This document shows, one piece after another, positions 43,750 to 52,695 of a stretch of 64,000 bases of DNA. This DNA comes from Arthrobacter sp. zg-Y820. GTDB taxonomy: Bacteria > Actinomycetota > Actinomycetes > Actinomycetales > Micrococcaceae. The notes under the pieces were generated by a model. The model worked only from the letters and a program-made list of their open reading frames with translations. It was not told the DNA's origin and did not search any database. The translations under genes and the position numbers were made by a program. Every line of letters begins with the position of its first letter. Positions within the stretch are counted from its first letter, which is position 1. The stretch is from NCBI RefSeq assembly GCF_030142155.1, contig NZ_CP126247.1, positions 620,001 through 684,000 of the forward strand, written 5' to 3'.

Positions 43750-44168
43750 ACGCCAGCTCCTCATCGAAGCACTTCTGCCCGGACCCGTCGGGCACGCCCA
43801 GGGACTGTACATAGTCGTGGAACTCGCCTACGAATACCGGCCGGGCTTGCTTCCAGCCGGCAACCTCGGCGCAGATGCTCGCTGAGCCCCTTGTTGTAGC
43901 AGAACAGCCCGACGCGCTGGCCATCCTTGGCGAGGCGCTTGGCCTTCTCGACGGCGAGCCAGGTCGAGCCAGGGCTTGCCGCTGCCGGCGCCGCCGACGA
44001 AGCGGGCGCGGATGATTGAGCGGGTGGAATCCAGCAAGACTTCCTGCCGGGTGGTGAGCCGTTCCTGGTGGTCTTCCAGCTCGGCGGCATCCAGGCCCGG
44101 ACGGTCCGTAGCGGCCAGGCCACCGGAGAGGCGGGGGAGGATGCGCTCAAGGTATTTGGCGGAGAGTT
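43750..44168 (-). pseudogene. Degenerate internal fragment of a second NERD helicase
   Basis: On the minus strand this stretch reads, across three frames, SAKYLERILPRLSG, TRQEVLLDSTRSIIRARFVG, GAGSGK, LAVEKAKRLAKDGQRVGLFC and ARPVFVGEFHDYVQSLG. These are collinear with the middle of the gene at 41966-43641. A local duplication after GAGSGK and a second lesion after LSEHLR shift the frame. Both ends are missing: it begins at the stop of the DUF262 gene and decays near 43750, just before the promoter of the other copy. Confidence 0.82.
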
Positions 44169-46028
44169 CTACTCCTCAGCGTGGCTCGGGGGTGGTCCCC
44201 ATATGCGGATGGCCACTTCTGCCAGAGCTAGGGATCGGCGGTTGATGGCCTCTTCATTCCATAGGGGAGCATTAGCTACGTCGTAGTTGAGCACAAGGCT
44301 TTTCTGCTTCTGAAACTCAAGGCGTTTTATATCCCACCCATGGTTCGAAACATCATTATTGAATGCGCCTGTGACGAGCGTCAGGTTGCCAATTCTGTCA
44401 ATGACTTGATCACGTTCTGCACTGAGCAGATCGTGCATGGGCTTCTGCCCACCGACTGCTGGGGCTGCGCCATTCTCGTCCAAGAGGGGCCAGTGCTCTA
44501 CCCAAGCCCGCGGCATGATGTGTTCAATCTGCAGGCTGCCGTAGTCGACAGTCGCACTAGGCTCGTGCCGGTTCTCCGAACGGAGCTGCTGATCGATGGA
44601 ACCAAGCAAGAGCCGAAGCCTTACTTGGGATGCACCCTTGTAGAACTGGCGACTGGAGAAAGCTTGGACCAGGTCTTCATCTTTCGGCCAGGTAAGAGAG
44701 TTGTCTCGGAGGGCCAGGCTAATCGTTTCGGGAACGTTTCTACCTGCGCCCAGTGCTTCCTTTGCTTCCTTGAGGACCTTCGCGAGCAGAGCTCCATATC
44801 CTCTGGTCTGCCATCCAGCGAAAGTGCGGCGAATCGCCCAGGACTCGACTGATTGCACAGCACGGATGTGATCGTCCGTGGGCAGTTGTGAAGATGAAAT
44901 GGTAGCCAGCCAGGTCAATAGAGGAACGGCTGTAGTGATGTCGAGCGCGTGAAGCCGCTGATATGCGGTCACCAACCTCGAATCGGCGCTTGGGAGTTTG
45001 CCGTAAACAACCTGGTAGGCCTGGGCAAAGGTGTTGAGCTCTACTAATGCTTCCTCAGTAGAAGGCCCGCTATTCAAGAAGGCACGAGCTTCCCGATAAA
45101 GGTGCCCAACGTTTGTTTCGTTACCGGTAGCAGCGGTTAGCCATACGGAGAGCAACACGTCCCGTCGACCGCGAGCTGCATGTCCTCGTCCTACAGTTTC
45201 CTTCCACCATTCGTCATCGAACTGTGCCCAATACTTATCGTAAAGCTGCTCGACGTCCTCATTATCGAGCTCCGCCCTCATGAATAGGAGATTCTTCACG
45301 AGATCGATTGCAGATAGGGGAGTCTGCCGACCGTTCAGTACTTCGAAAATCACTTGGGCGTCGTCGTTGTCGTCGAGATCGATCACCACCAGTTTGAACA
45401 AACTTGAGAGGGCGTCCGCGAGGGCGGTTAGTTTCGGCGCACTGACGTCGCCCGTGGCTTCGCGTGCGTACTGGAGGCTCCTCGAGGAAAAAAATGTACG
45501 CGCTTGCATATATAGGTGGCGATGGGTGTCACCTGGTGTCTCGTCGGCCATAGCCCCCGGCCAGACATCCCTATCTCGCCGGCGGGGCCACAACTTGTAA
45601 ACCTCCTCGGCGGACTCAACAACATCGCTTGGGTTGAAGAGCATCCGACGTACTGACTTTTCCCGCTCCGAGTTGTGCTCAATCAGAACATCAAGCAGAC
45701 CCCGGATAAGCAGCTGAATTGTGGTTAGGCGCTGCTGGCCATCGATGACGGAGCGTAGAGCCACCCCGCCTGTGGGGAAGGGCATGCTTGCGCATACGAT
45801 CGCGCCAAGGAAGTGTGGCGGTATGTTCTGTTCTAGCTGGGTTCCTCGGGTTCCATCTTGCCGGTGATTCCTCGCGGCAAGCAGGCGATCAGCGGCGGCC
45901 TCAAGGTCATCGAATAGGAGTCTCCACTGGCCGTCCAAGGTCCACTCGTAGTCCCGCTGGAATGTTGGGATAACATATCGGCGCTCCGGCTTGAGGATGT
46001 CCTGTAACGGGTACGTCTTGGCATCCAT
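44169..46028 (-). CDS. DUF262/DUF1524 protein, GmrSD-like restriction enzyme (2)
   Basis: This 619-aa protein starts at ATG 46028 with GGAG eight bases upstream. DUF262 occupies the N-terminus (PTFQRDYEWTLDGQWRLL and VIDGQQRLTTIQLL). DUF1524 lies near the C-terminus with LQIEHIMPRAW and IGNLTLVTGAFNND, the His-Me nuclease pattern. It differs clearly from the other DUF262 gene at 33996. It lies 106 bases after drmC on the same strand, so it may be transcribed with the DISARM operon. Confidence 0.87.
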   Translation of the reverse strand: MDAKTYPLQDILKPERRYVIPTFQRDYEWTLDGQWRLLFDDLEAAADRLLAARNHRQDGTRGTQLEQNIPPHFLGAIVCASMPFPTGGVALRSVIDGQQRLTTIQLLIRGLLDVLIEHNSEREKSVRRMLFNPSDVVESAEEVYKLWPRRRDRDVWPGAMADETPGDTHRHLYMQARTFFSSRSLQYAREATGDVSAPKLTALADALSSLFKLVVIDLDDNDDAQVIFEVLNGRQTPLSAIDLVKNLLFMRAELDNEDVEQLYDKYWAQFDDEWWKETVGRGHAARGRRDVLLSVWLTAATGNETNVGHLYREARAFLNSGPSTEEALVELNTFAQAYQVVYGKLPSADSRLVTAYQRLHALDITTAVPLLTWLATISSSQLPTDDHIRAVQSVESWAIRRTFAGWQTRGYGALLAKVLKEAKEALGAGRNVPETISLALRDNSLTWPKDEDLVQAFSSRQFYKGASQVRLRLLLGSIDQQLRSENRHEPSATVDYGSLQIEHIMPRAWVEHWPLLDENGAAPAVGGQKPMHDLLSAERDQVIDRIGNLTLVTGAFNNDVSNHGWDIKRLEFQKQKSLVLNYDVANAPLWNEEAINRRSLALAEVAIRIWGPPPSHAEE

Positions 46029-46134
46029 CTAGAATTGCTCCACTCTTTGTTGGTGCGGCACGTAAGGCCAAAGGATTCGAATGCCGCAGGAGAATTGTCG
46101 GTAACCTGTACGCTCTTAGGATTTTTTGACGACT

Positions 46135-46923
46135 TTATGAGACGCGGCTGCCAGGCTCCAAAACCGGCACCAGCACGCCTTGCATTTCAAAGGCCTGAAT
46201 ATCTCGAAGAATCTTCCTGGCCAGTGTTCGGGAGTGGGCTTGCAGACCCAGTTCAACATTCTTTTCTATCGCCGCATCACTGAAGTTTGCACTCCCGACG
46301 AACGCCCAATCGGCATCGACGACGACAAATTTGGAATGCAGCACCTGGTAAGTCCCGTCTGCGGCGTCTGCCAGGGTCAGTAGCCTGCAGCCCGGAATCT
46401 CGTGGCTTAGCTTGATCGAGAGTTTCATCATCCCCTCCGACGGGCCGTAGATCCCACCTGGCGTGGCCATCAGAGTGACCGCCACGCCGCGACGCGCGGC
46501 CGCACTCAGGGCTTGAAGCACTCGGCTCTTCAGCTGGAGATTGAACGTCGATGCAACTATAGATTCTCTCGCCTTGCCAATCTCATGGAAGATCGCCGAA
46601 GTGCTAAGCCCAGCGACCTGGGCAGTCGCAGGCATTGTCCATACCGTCTCAATTTCAGCCTGAGATTGTTCACGAGCAGCAAGAATTGCGGCAAACATCC
46701 CTGCCCGGTGGCCGGCACCGGTCTCACCCAAGCCGGCATCACTGAGCAAGGCGGTGACTTGCTGAATCTTACTTCCGGAAAGCTGCTTTGCGGCCATTGC
46801 GCAGCTCTGACCCATCTCAAAAGCGGAAACCAACTTCTTCAACTCAGCTGGTGTGAGGATCTTGCCGAGCTCCCTAAATGGTTCAGCCCCCCTATCGGAC
46901 ATCTCATACAGCCAGAAGCGCAT
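46135..46923 (-). CDS. drmC: DISARM protein DrmC, phospholipase D-like
   Basis: This 262-aa protein has a helical N-terminus (1-110) and one PLD-type HKD motif, LHSKFVVVDADWAFVGSANF, with His, Lys and Asp in the expected HxKx4D spacing. It is the PLD component of DISARM, found in both classes and dispensable in the Bacillus paris system for protection against at least some phages. Its start overlaps drmB by 20 bases. It is the last of the five DISARM genes. Confidence 0.88.
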   Translation of the reverse strand: MRFWLYEMSDRGAEPFRELGKILTPAELKKLVSAFEMGQSCAMAAKQLSGSKIQQVTALLSDAGLGETGAGHRAGMFAAILAAREQSQAEIETVWTMPATAQVAGLSTSAIFHEIGKARESIVASTFNLQLKSRVLQALSAAARRGVAVTLMATPGGIYGPSEGMMKLSIKLSHEIPGCRLLTLADAADGTYQVLHSKFVVVDADWAFVGSANFSDAAIEKNVELGLQAHSRTLARKILRDIQAFEMQGVLVPVLEPGSRVS

Positions 46924-49000
46924 GGAACAGGCTGGGTACCTTTTCCCGGCCGACTTCCCTCGACGCAGGTAGGTCGACTAAGAACCGTCGATCGAGAAAT
47001 CGGTTGGAGTTCTGGCAGGAGGTCTCTGAATTAAACAGGCAACAGTGACAAGCTGCACCATGTAGAAAGTCTTCCGGATCGTGGGGAACGCGCTGGCCAC
47101 ATACAGGATCAGAGGAGCACCGGGACGCACGGAGCAACGCGTCGTGGATCAGTTTGCCTAATTTGGCCGGGTCACTAAGCGCTACTAGTCCGCCGAGCGT
47201 CCCTTCAGAGTCGGGAGCCGTTGTGGAAATCAATACGCCCGCCGCTGGCTGAAGTACGCCGTCGCCCTTCCACGCGTACAGTCGTTCCCCGATACTGGCA
47301 GAGCTGTATCCACTCCGAAGGGTCATTTGACGGATAAGCGCATGGGAAAACGTATGTACCGCCCAGAAACGGGGCGGCGGAAACCTATCGTCGGGGTTCC
47401 CGATTTGTGCCGTCTCAGATTGCCGGTTGTTCCAGTTCCGTCGATGGGCCTCTTGGTGTCGCTCCCAAAGAACGGTGTCTTCAACCTGTTTCTCCCAGGC
47501 CGCTACCGTCTCCTCATCGAAACGTATGAAGATTCCCTCACCTCGGTCCTCCGTTGCCGGTACCCACTCAGGCTTCGTGCGCCGAAGCGGCACCACCCGG
47601 CTTTTCTGGTCCGAGATTCTGTCCAATGCATCTATACGCGTGAACCCAATCAGGGCGTTAACCTTCTTGAGCTTGTTTACCGCCCCAACACCCGCAACAA
47701 TACGGTCGGATCCGGGAGGAGGGGCGACGTCCTCGATCTTGAATTCTGATGTAGCTGCAATTTTTGGAAACTGGCCGGGGTCACTTAGCACCCGCCATTC
47801 CGGATCGAGAAGTCTGACCTGGTCGAATGCGGGAGCATCCACGTCCGCCACATCGCTCAGGTCTTCTCCACTAGAGGCGAGATTCACGGCCTCCACCAAA
47901 ATTTCGTCTGTGAGGTCTTCAACGGGTACCTGACACTGCGCCTTTATCAGTGCGCGCATGGCATCGATTGCTTTTGCCGGTACGAGAGACTGGATTGTCG
48001 CCAGATCGGAAGCGTACAACGCACCCTTGAGCTCTCGTGCCACCTCTACGGCTGACCGGTCAACTTTCCGGGGCAGCACCAACGTAGACACTAGTGACGA
48101 GAACCAGAGATTGGCAGCACCAATCATGAGGGTCTTGACCTCTTCACTGCATCCCTTCGGATCGAACCAGTCCAGATGCGGATGGCGTGCCCTGCAGCGG
48201 GGCAATTTCCGCTGTGCAACGGGGCCGTAGGCCTCGTTCATGAACCGGAATTCCTTGCAGGACAAGCATGTGATCTTTGTCAGGTTGGAGCTTCCGAGAT
48301 CTTGGAGTTTCAGCGATGGAACGGCCGCCTTCGCGCACTTCTCCCCGCGATGAACCCATTCCACATACGGAAATTCATCAACGTGTCCGTTTGCGCAGAC
48401 TAGGAGGAACCTGGCTGGGACCGCGGGGCGAGCCAGTCCTTTGGCGGTTGACTTCGGCCTGGGCGAAGCTGCTTCTGCGGCTCTGGAGCGTCCAAGACAT
48501 CCTTCGTGGGTAAAGCCGGCTTGGTCCGGCCGGAACGGGTTGGTGTTTTTGTACGTGAAAATCGAACTCGAGACTCTTGCCAACCGGTCGCAGCCGGTAC
48601 ACCTCAACCATTGAGGAAAGACGCGGGCGGGAACGCCTAGGTCCTTGCCTTCGTCCTTGTAACTGTTCCCCGTGGGCTGCCAGGGAAACGGGCGAAGCTG
48701 TTCCACCTGCGGGCCCAGATGGCCGCGCACGACATCGAGCAATCGGGGCTCACTGATAGTGGTTTGGTGTTCCCGGCGTGCGTATATCTTGTCCCATGCG
48801 TCAAGCCCTGCAGGCATCACTGTCATGTTTGGCAGATCCACGATTGCTCCCACACCTGACGAGTAGAGGAGGGCATTTGGCCGTTGTCCGCTAACCTTTG
48901 CCCGGTTCTTGCTATTGGAAACCTCTGCATCTCCTAGCGGATCGAGATCTGCTCCAGGATCTTCGGGATGGTCCAGTGCATCCATAACTTTCTCGGTCAC
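46904..49000 (-). CDS. drmB: DISARM protein DrmB (DUF1998)
   Basis: This is a 698-aa protein with Cys-rich elements: LRCTGCDR near 133, LLVCANGHVDEFPY near 208 and ITCLSCKEF. The DUF1998 domain at the C-terminus has HTFSHALIRQM, SIGERLY and a CCLFNSETSCQ cluster. The GTG start overlaps the drmA stop (GTGA). In DISARM, DrmB forms a complex with the DrmA helicase and senses or loads on unmethylated foreign DNA. Confidence 0.92.
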   Translation of the reverse strand: MTEKVMDALDHPEDPGADLDPLGDAEVSNSKNRAKVSGQRPNALLYSSGVGAIVDLPNMTVMPAGLDAWDKIYARREHQTTISEPRLLDVVRGHLGPQVEQLRPFPWQPTGNSYKDEGKDLGVPARVFPQWLRCTGCDRLARVSSSIFTYKNTNPFRPDQAGFTHEGCLGRSRAAEAASPRPKSTAKGLARPAVPARFLLVCANGHVDEFPYVEWVHRGEKCAKAAVPSLKLQDLGSSNLTKITCLSCKEFRFMNEAYGPVAQRKLPRCRARHPHLDWFDPKGCSEEVKTLMIGAANLWFSSLVSTLVLPRKVDRSAVEVARELKGALYASDLATIQSLVPAKAIDAMRALIKAQCQVPVEDLTDEILVEAVNLASSGEDLSDVADVDAPAFDQVRLLDPEWRVLSDPGQFPKIAATSEFKIEDVAPPPGSDRIVAGVGAVNKLKKVNALIGFTRIDALDRISDQKSRVVPLRRTKPEWVPATEDRGEGIFIRFDEETVAAWEKQVEDTVLWERHQEAHRRNWNNRQSETAQIGNPDDRFPPPRFWAVHTFSHALIRQMTLRSGYSSASIGERLYAWKGDGVLQPAAGVLISTTAPDSEGTLGGLVALSDPAKLGKLIHDALLRASRCSSDPVCGQRVPHDPEDFLHGAACHCCLFNSETSCQNSNRFLDRRFLVDLPASREVGREKVPSLFHALLAV

Positions 49001-52000
49001 TTGTTACCTTCCTCAGCCGGGAAAACCCATTTCACGGCCCCGATCTGGGCGTCATTGGCCACGAGGTTCTCCTTGATCGGGCTCACAAGAATGTTGATTT
49101 CGGGTTGGACCTCGCGCATGGAATTGGCGACGCGGAACAAATCGTCCATGTTCTTTGAGTCCAGTTCTTCCGGGCTTTTTAGTAGGAATGCGTTGGCATT
49201 CGCGTTGACACTTGTGGGCTTGGTGAAGCCGAGGTCAGAAGATGCCTCTTTTGCCCTCTTGTCCCAATAATTGAGCCGCATCTGGATGAGGTCTTTGAAG
49301 CGCTCGGCCTGGTGCTCTTCGGACGCTGCTTCCACTCGCAACAGAAGTCTCGAGATGATTTTCTCGACTTCGGCGTATCGGGTACTGACCAGGCCAGCTT
49401 TCTGCTCGGGGTTCAGCGAGTCGCTGCCCACGGATCCCTCGATCACCCGCACCGCCGAGACGAGCAATCCAGCGACACCACGGTCCATTGACGTCTCGGA
49501 ATAAGGTGTCACCGACAAAGGCTCGACCTGCGAATAAAAGGTGTGGTGGTAATGCTGAAACTGCTCGAAGTGCGCCAAATCTCGAGGCCGGGTCCAATTG
49601 CCTAGGGAGACGACCAAACCGGGTTTGCTGGCAACTCGCCCTACGCGGGACGAAGCCTGAATGTACTCAGCTGTGTTCTTCGGCTGACCGACAACCAGCA
49701 TCAATCCCAGCCTGCCGACGTCGACGCCAACCTGCAGCATCGACGTCGCCAGCACGACGTCGTACGGATAGGGTCCTCTGGCAGAAGGGGGGTTCTTTCC
49801 CGCGTCACGAGCGTCTCTCCAGGCTTTGCGAGCCTCTGTCGAATGTGTGGTGGAATCGAACTCGATTGCTAGCTTGTCCAGGGTTGTTTTGATGTCATCG
49901 GACGAAATGCGCGAGGTTAGTTCGCCGTATTGCAATTGATAGGACGTTATGCGTTGGGTGAAGCCCGAGTCCTGTCGGGGCCGTCCGACCGCGGTGGTCA
50001 CATCATCGGCGACGTACCGGCTCATACCAGCGAGCTCGCGGGTGGCGCTGAAGTATCCCACAAGGGTCATATAAGGGTCAGCAGCGTTTCCGAAGTCGTC
50101 CAGAACCTTCTGCCCGGATAAGAGCAGCAGGGATGCGAGTGAGATTTCCGCCGTTGTTAGGCGGACGCCCTGGGCGCAGACGCCAATGTAGCGACGACCA
50201 GGGTTCTGTTCAGAGACAGGCAGTTCCTTCGAGAAGAACGTGTCTTCCACGTCGAGGACCTGCGGCGGAAAAACGCTGGGAACCCGTCCGTACAGCGCGC
50301 GCACTTGTTCGTGGGCGTTCCGTACAGTAGCTGTGGACGCGATGATAAGTGGCCGTATATCCCGCCCTTCGGCATCTGTCCATGAGCTCACGACGTCGAC
50401 GACCGACTCGAAGAGCCCGACGGCGGTCCCCAATGCCCCGGCGATGAGGTGCAGCTCGTCCTGGATTATGAGGTCAGGTGGTCGCAGGCGACTGCATTCG
50501 ACCACTGTCGCCGCGGGCACCGTCGCTTTAGCATTGTGTTTTTCGGCACCCCCGCAGGCCTGGGTATCCCCGTGCACATAACCGTGGCGTTCACAGTACT
50601 TGCGAACGTACCCGAAAAGACTCGCGGCTTCTCCTTCCCGTGATAAGCGGGCGAATTTATCTACGGTACCTAGGAGGAATGTCGGCGGATAACGATAGAT
50701 CTCTTCATCAACGGTCAGGATGGGCAGGCCTGGATTTGCCCACTTACTGCTCCGTCCCTTGGTGAAGGGGCAATCCTCATCCTCGTCCCCACAGTAGACA
50801 TATATACGCTGACGATCTGGGTCGGCTTCCACATGGCTACGCCCGTCAATCGCCGTTCCGCACCACGGGCAACGGCTCACCTGTAGAACAGTGAGTCCGT
50901 GCGCCTTTGCATTGTTGTTTGACCTGACCTTGTCTATTTGCTCCTTCGCGTCGTCGAAGCGCTTTGGGCTTACGTTCATTCCGACCCACAACCCGATTGT
51001 GAATGGGACGCTTCCCCACTTGTCGGGGTCGGATTGGCGGATCATCTCGGCGGCGCAGACCAGGGCCGTTGCACGCTGGAACTGCTGGGCGGTGAGAAGC
51101 CTCAAGGTGTATCGCATGAGGACTGCGACGCCAGGTTCACCTTCGAGCTGTGTGATTCCGTCGCCGGCGGTCACGGCTCCTTGTAAGCGCCGGATGGCGA
51201 ACGTAAAGGCAGCCAGGCCGAGATAGGCCTCAGTCTTACCACCACCGGTGGGGAAAAAGAGCAGCTCAACGTTGGCCGCAGCGCTTGATCTGCGGGGATG
51301 GTGGGGTTCCACCATGGAGGGGATTTGCATCAGAATGAATGCCAGCTGGAAGGCTCGCCATGCAGGCGCTCGGTATTCCGCGTCTGATAGTACGTATTGT
51401 CTAGAGTCCTCGAGGGAAGCGGCGTCCCCTGAAGCCCGCACTTGTGCAACTTGCGACTGAAAGCGCTGATCTCGCATTGCAGCATTCATGAAGTGGAAAG
51501 AATCGAGGGCTGCGGCGTTTCCCGCGAGATAGCTGATTCCCTCGATCAAACGGTTGCGAGCGAAGTCAGCTTCTTCAATTAGGGTTTCCGCAGTCCGGCG
51601 GAGATTGTCCGGAAGCGATCCGGTTTTCGTCCTCTGTTCTATGAGCCACGTGGAGTAGCCAGTGGCGAGAGGCATGAGGGCGGTCTCCACATCGGCTGCG
51701 TCGATCATCGCGAGCTTATCCATGTCCAGCTCGACGTCTTTCATCGACGGCGCCTGTGTCTGCGGTATCTCAGCGACGGGTAGCCAAGATGTTTGCACAG
51801 ACCGTGCTCGCCGTGCACCCGCATCCACAGTCCAAGTCACAGAGCAAGTGCGGCCGACGGCAAACTCCAACCGGTTCCGGTACTGAAGGGCCAAAGCCTT
51901 TTCTTCGTCGTCGAGATGAGGCTCGATGTCCTCTGCGAGGTAGTCATGGCTCGGAAGAAAGACAGGCGAATCATCGACGTCGGTAACGAGCAAATGGGTC

Positions 52001-52695
52001 TGGAAAAGCCAGTCGTAAAGCGGGATCTTTGCGGATGTCGGTAGGTCATTGCAAAGGGCGAGCTCGATCAGCTGAGTCCCGTCAGCCTGAAGATACCGGT
52101 CGACCTGGAGTATCACAGGTTTGGAGAGGTGAACCCGTTCGGTCACTCCCGGAACGATCGAACCCAGGTTGAGGGTTTCCTCGATCCTGAAAGGCTCACG
52201 CTGATAGGTCGTCCTGGGTTTTTGACCTTGCACGCCCACGGAGGTTTCCGCCGGAGGCTCCGAGACGACGGTACTGGTGTTGTAACGTCCCCACGATGCG
52301 ACAACCCGAACTGCATCCACCTCGGCAGGAAGACGGAACCGAATGCCCATGGATGAAGGCGCCATCAAGCCCTTCTTTACGGACTTCACCGAGGAATCGT
52401 CGGCATCCTCGGTTTCATCTTCGTTGTCCTCTTCGGCCTCGACCGACACACCTCTTTGCGCCTTGGGATCACCCATTGCAAATCGTTGGGCGGCATTATC
52501 ACTCGGGTCTTCCGGCGAAAGAGTCGCCTTGCCCTCGATCACTGCAGTTTCCAATGCCGATGGCGCTAACACGCCTACCAGGTAAGCGTCCCGCGGGCTC
52601 TGTGTGAGCGTTTCTTTTTCACCAAGTCTCGGTCCCAGCAGATTCAAGCGCAGCAGATCGGCGAATTCCTCGCGTGCCTCGAACGAGTTTGGCAT
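48997..52695 (-). CDS. drmA: DISARM helicase DrmA
   Basis: This 1232-aa SF2 helicase has Walker A FFPTGGGKTEA near residue 480, a Walker B-like IIQDELHLIAG near 746, STATVRNA, and the C-terminal QVGVDVGRLGLMLVVG and YIQASSRVGR (motif VI). The ATG at 52695 shares bases with the drmMI stop; a TTG three bases earlier is the alternative. DrmA is the core motor of DISARM and acts with DrmB. Confidence 0.93.
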   Translation of the reverse strand: MPNSFEAREEFADLLRLNLLGPRLGEKETLTQSPRDAYLVGVLAPSALETAVIEGKATLSPEDPSDNAAQRFAMGDPKAQRGVSVEAEEDNEDETEDADDSSVKSVKKGLMAPSSMGIRFRLPAEVDAVRVVASWGRYNTSTVVSEPPAETSVGVQGQKPRTTYQREPFRIEETLNLGSIVPGVTERVHLSKPVILQVDRYLQADGTQLIELALCNDLPTSAKIPLYDWLFQTHLLVTDVDDSPVFLPSHDYLAEDIEPHLDDEEKALALQYRNRLEFAVGRTCSVTWTVDAGARRARSVQTSWLPVAEIPQTQAPSMKDVELDMDKLAMIDAADVETALMPLATGYSTWLIEQRTKTGSLPDNLRRTAETLIEEADFARNRLIEGISYLAGNAAALDSFHFMNAAMRDQRFQSQVAQVRASGDAASLEDSRQYVLSDAEYRAPAWRAFQLAFILMQIPSMVEPHHPRRSSAAANVELLFFPTGGGKTEAYLGLAAFTFAIRRLQGAVTAGDGITQLEGEPGVAVLMRYTLRLLTAQQFQRATALVCAAEMIRQSDPDKWGSVPFTIGLWVGMNVSPKRFDDAKEQIDKVRSNNNAKAHGLTVLQVSRCPWCGTAIDGRSHVEADPDRQRIYVYCGDEDEDCPFTKGRSSKWANPGLPILTVDEEIYRYPPTFLLGTVDKFARLSREGEAASLFGYVRKYCERHGYVHGDTQACGGAEKHNAKATVPAATVVECSRLRPPDLIIQDELHLIAGALGTAVGLFESVVDVVSSWTDAEGRDIRPLIIASTATVRNAHEQVRALYGRVPSVFPPQVLDVEDTFFSKELPVSEQNPGRRYIGVCAQGVRLTTAEISLASLLLLSGQKVLDDFGNAADPYMTLVGYFSATRELAGMSRYVADDVTTAVGRPRQDSGFTQRITSYQLQYGELTSRISSDDIKTTLDKLAIEFDSTTHSTEARKAWRDARDAGKNPPSARGPYPYDVVLATSMLQVGVDVGRLGLMLVVGQPKNTAEYIQASSRVGRVASKPGLVVSLGNWTRPRDLAHFEQFQHYHHTFYSQVEPLSVTPYSETSMDRGVAGLLVSAVRVIEGSVGSDSLNPEQKAGLVSTRYAEVEKIISRLLLRVEAASEEHQAERFKDLIQMRLNYWDKRAKEASSDLGFTKPTSVNANANAFLLKSPEELDSKNMDDLFRVANSMREVQPEINILVSPIKENLVANDAQIGAVKWVFPAEEGNK

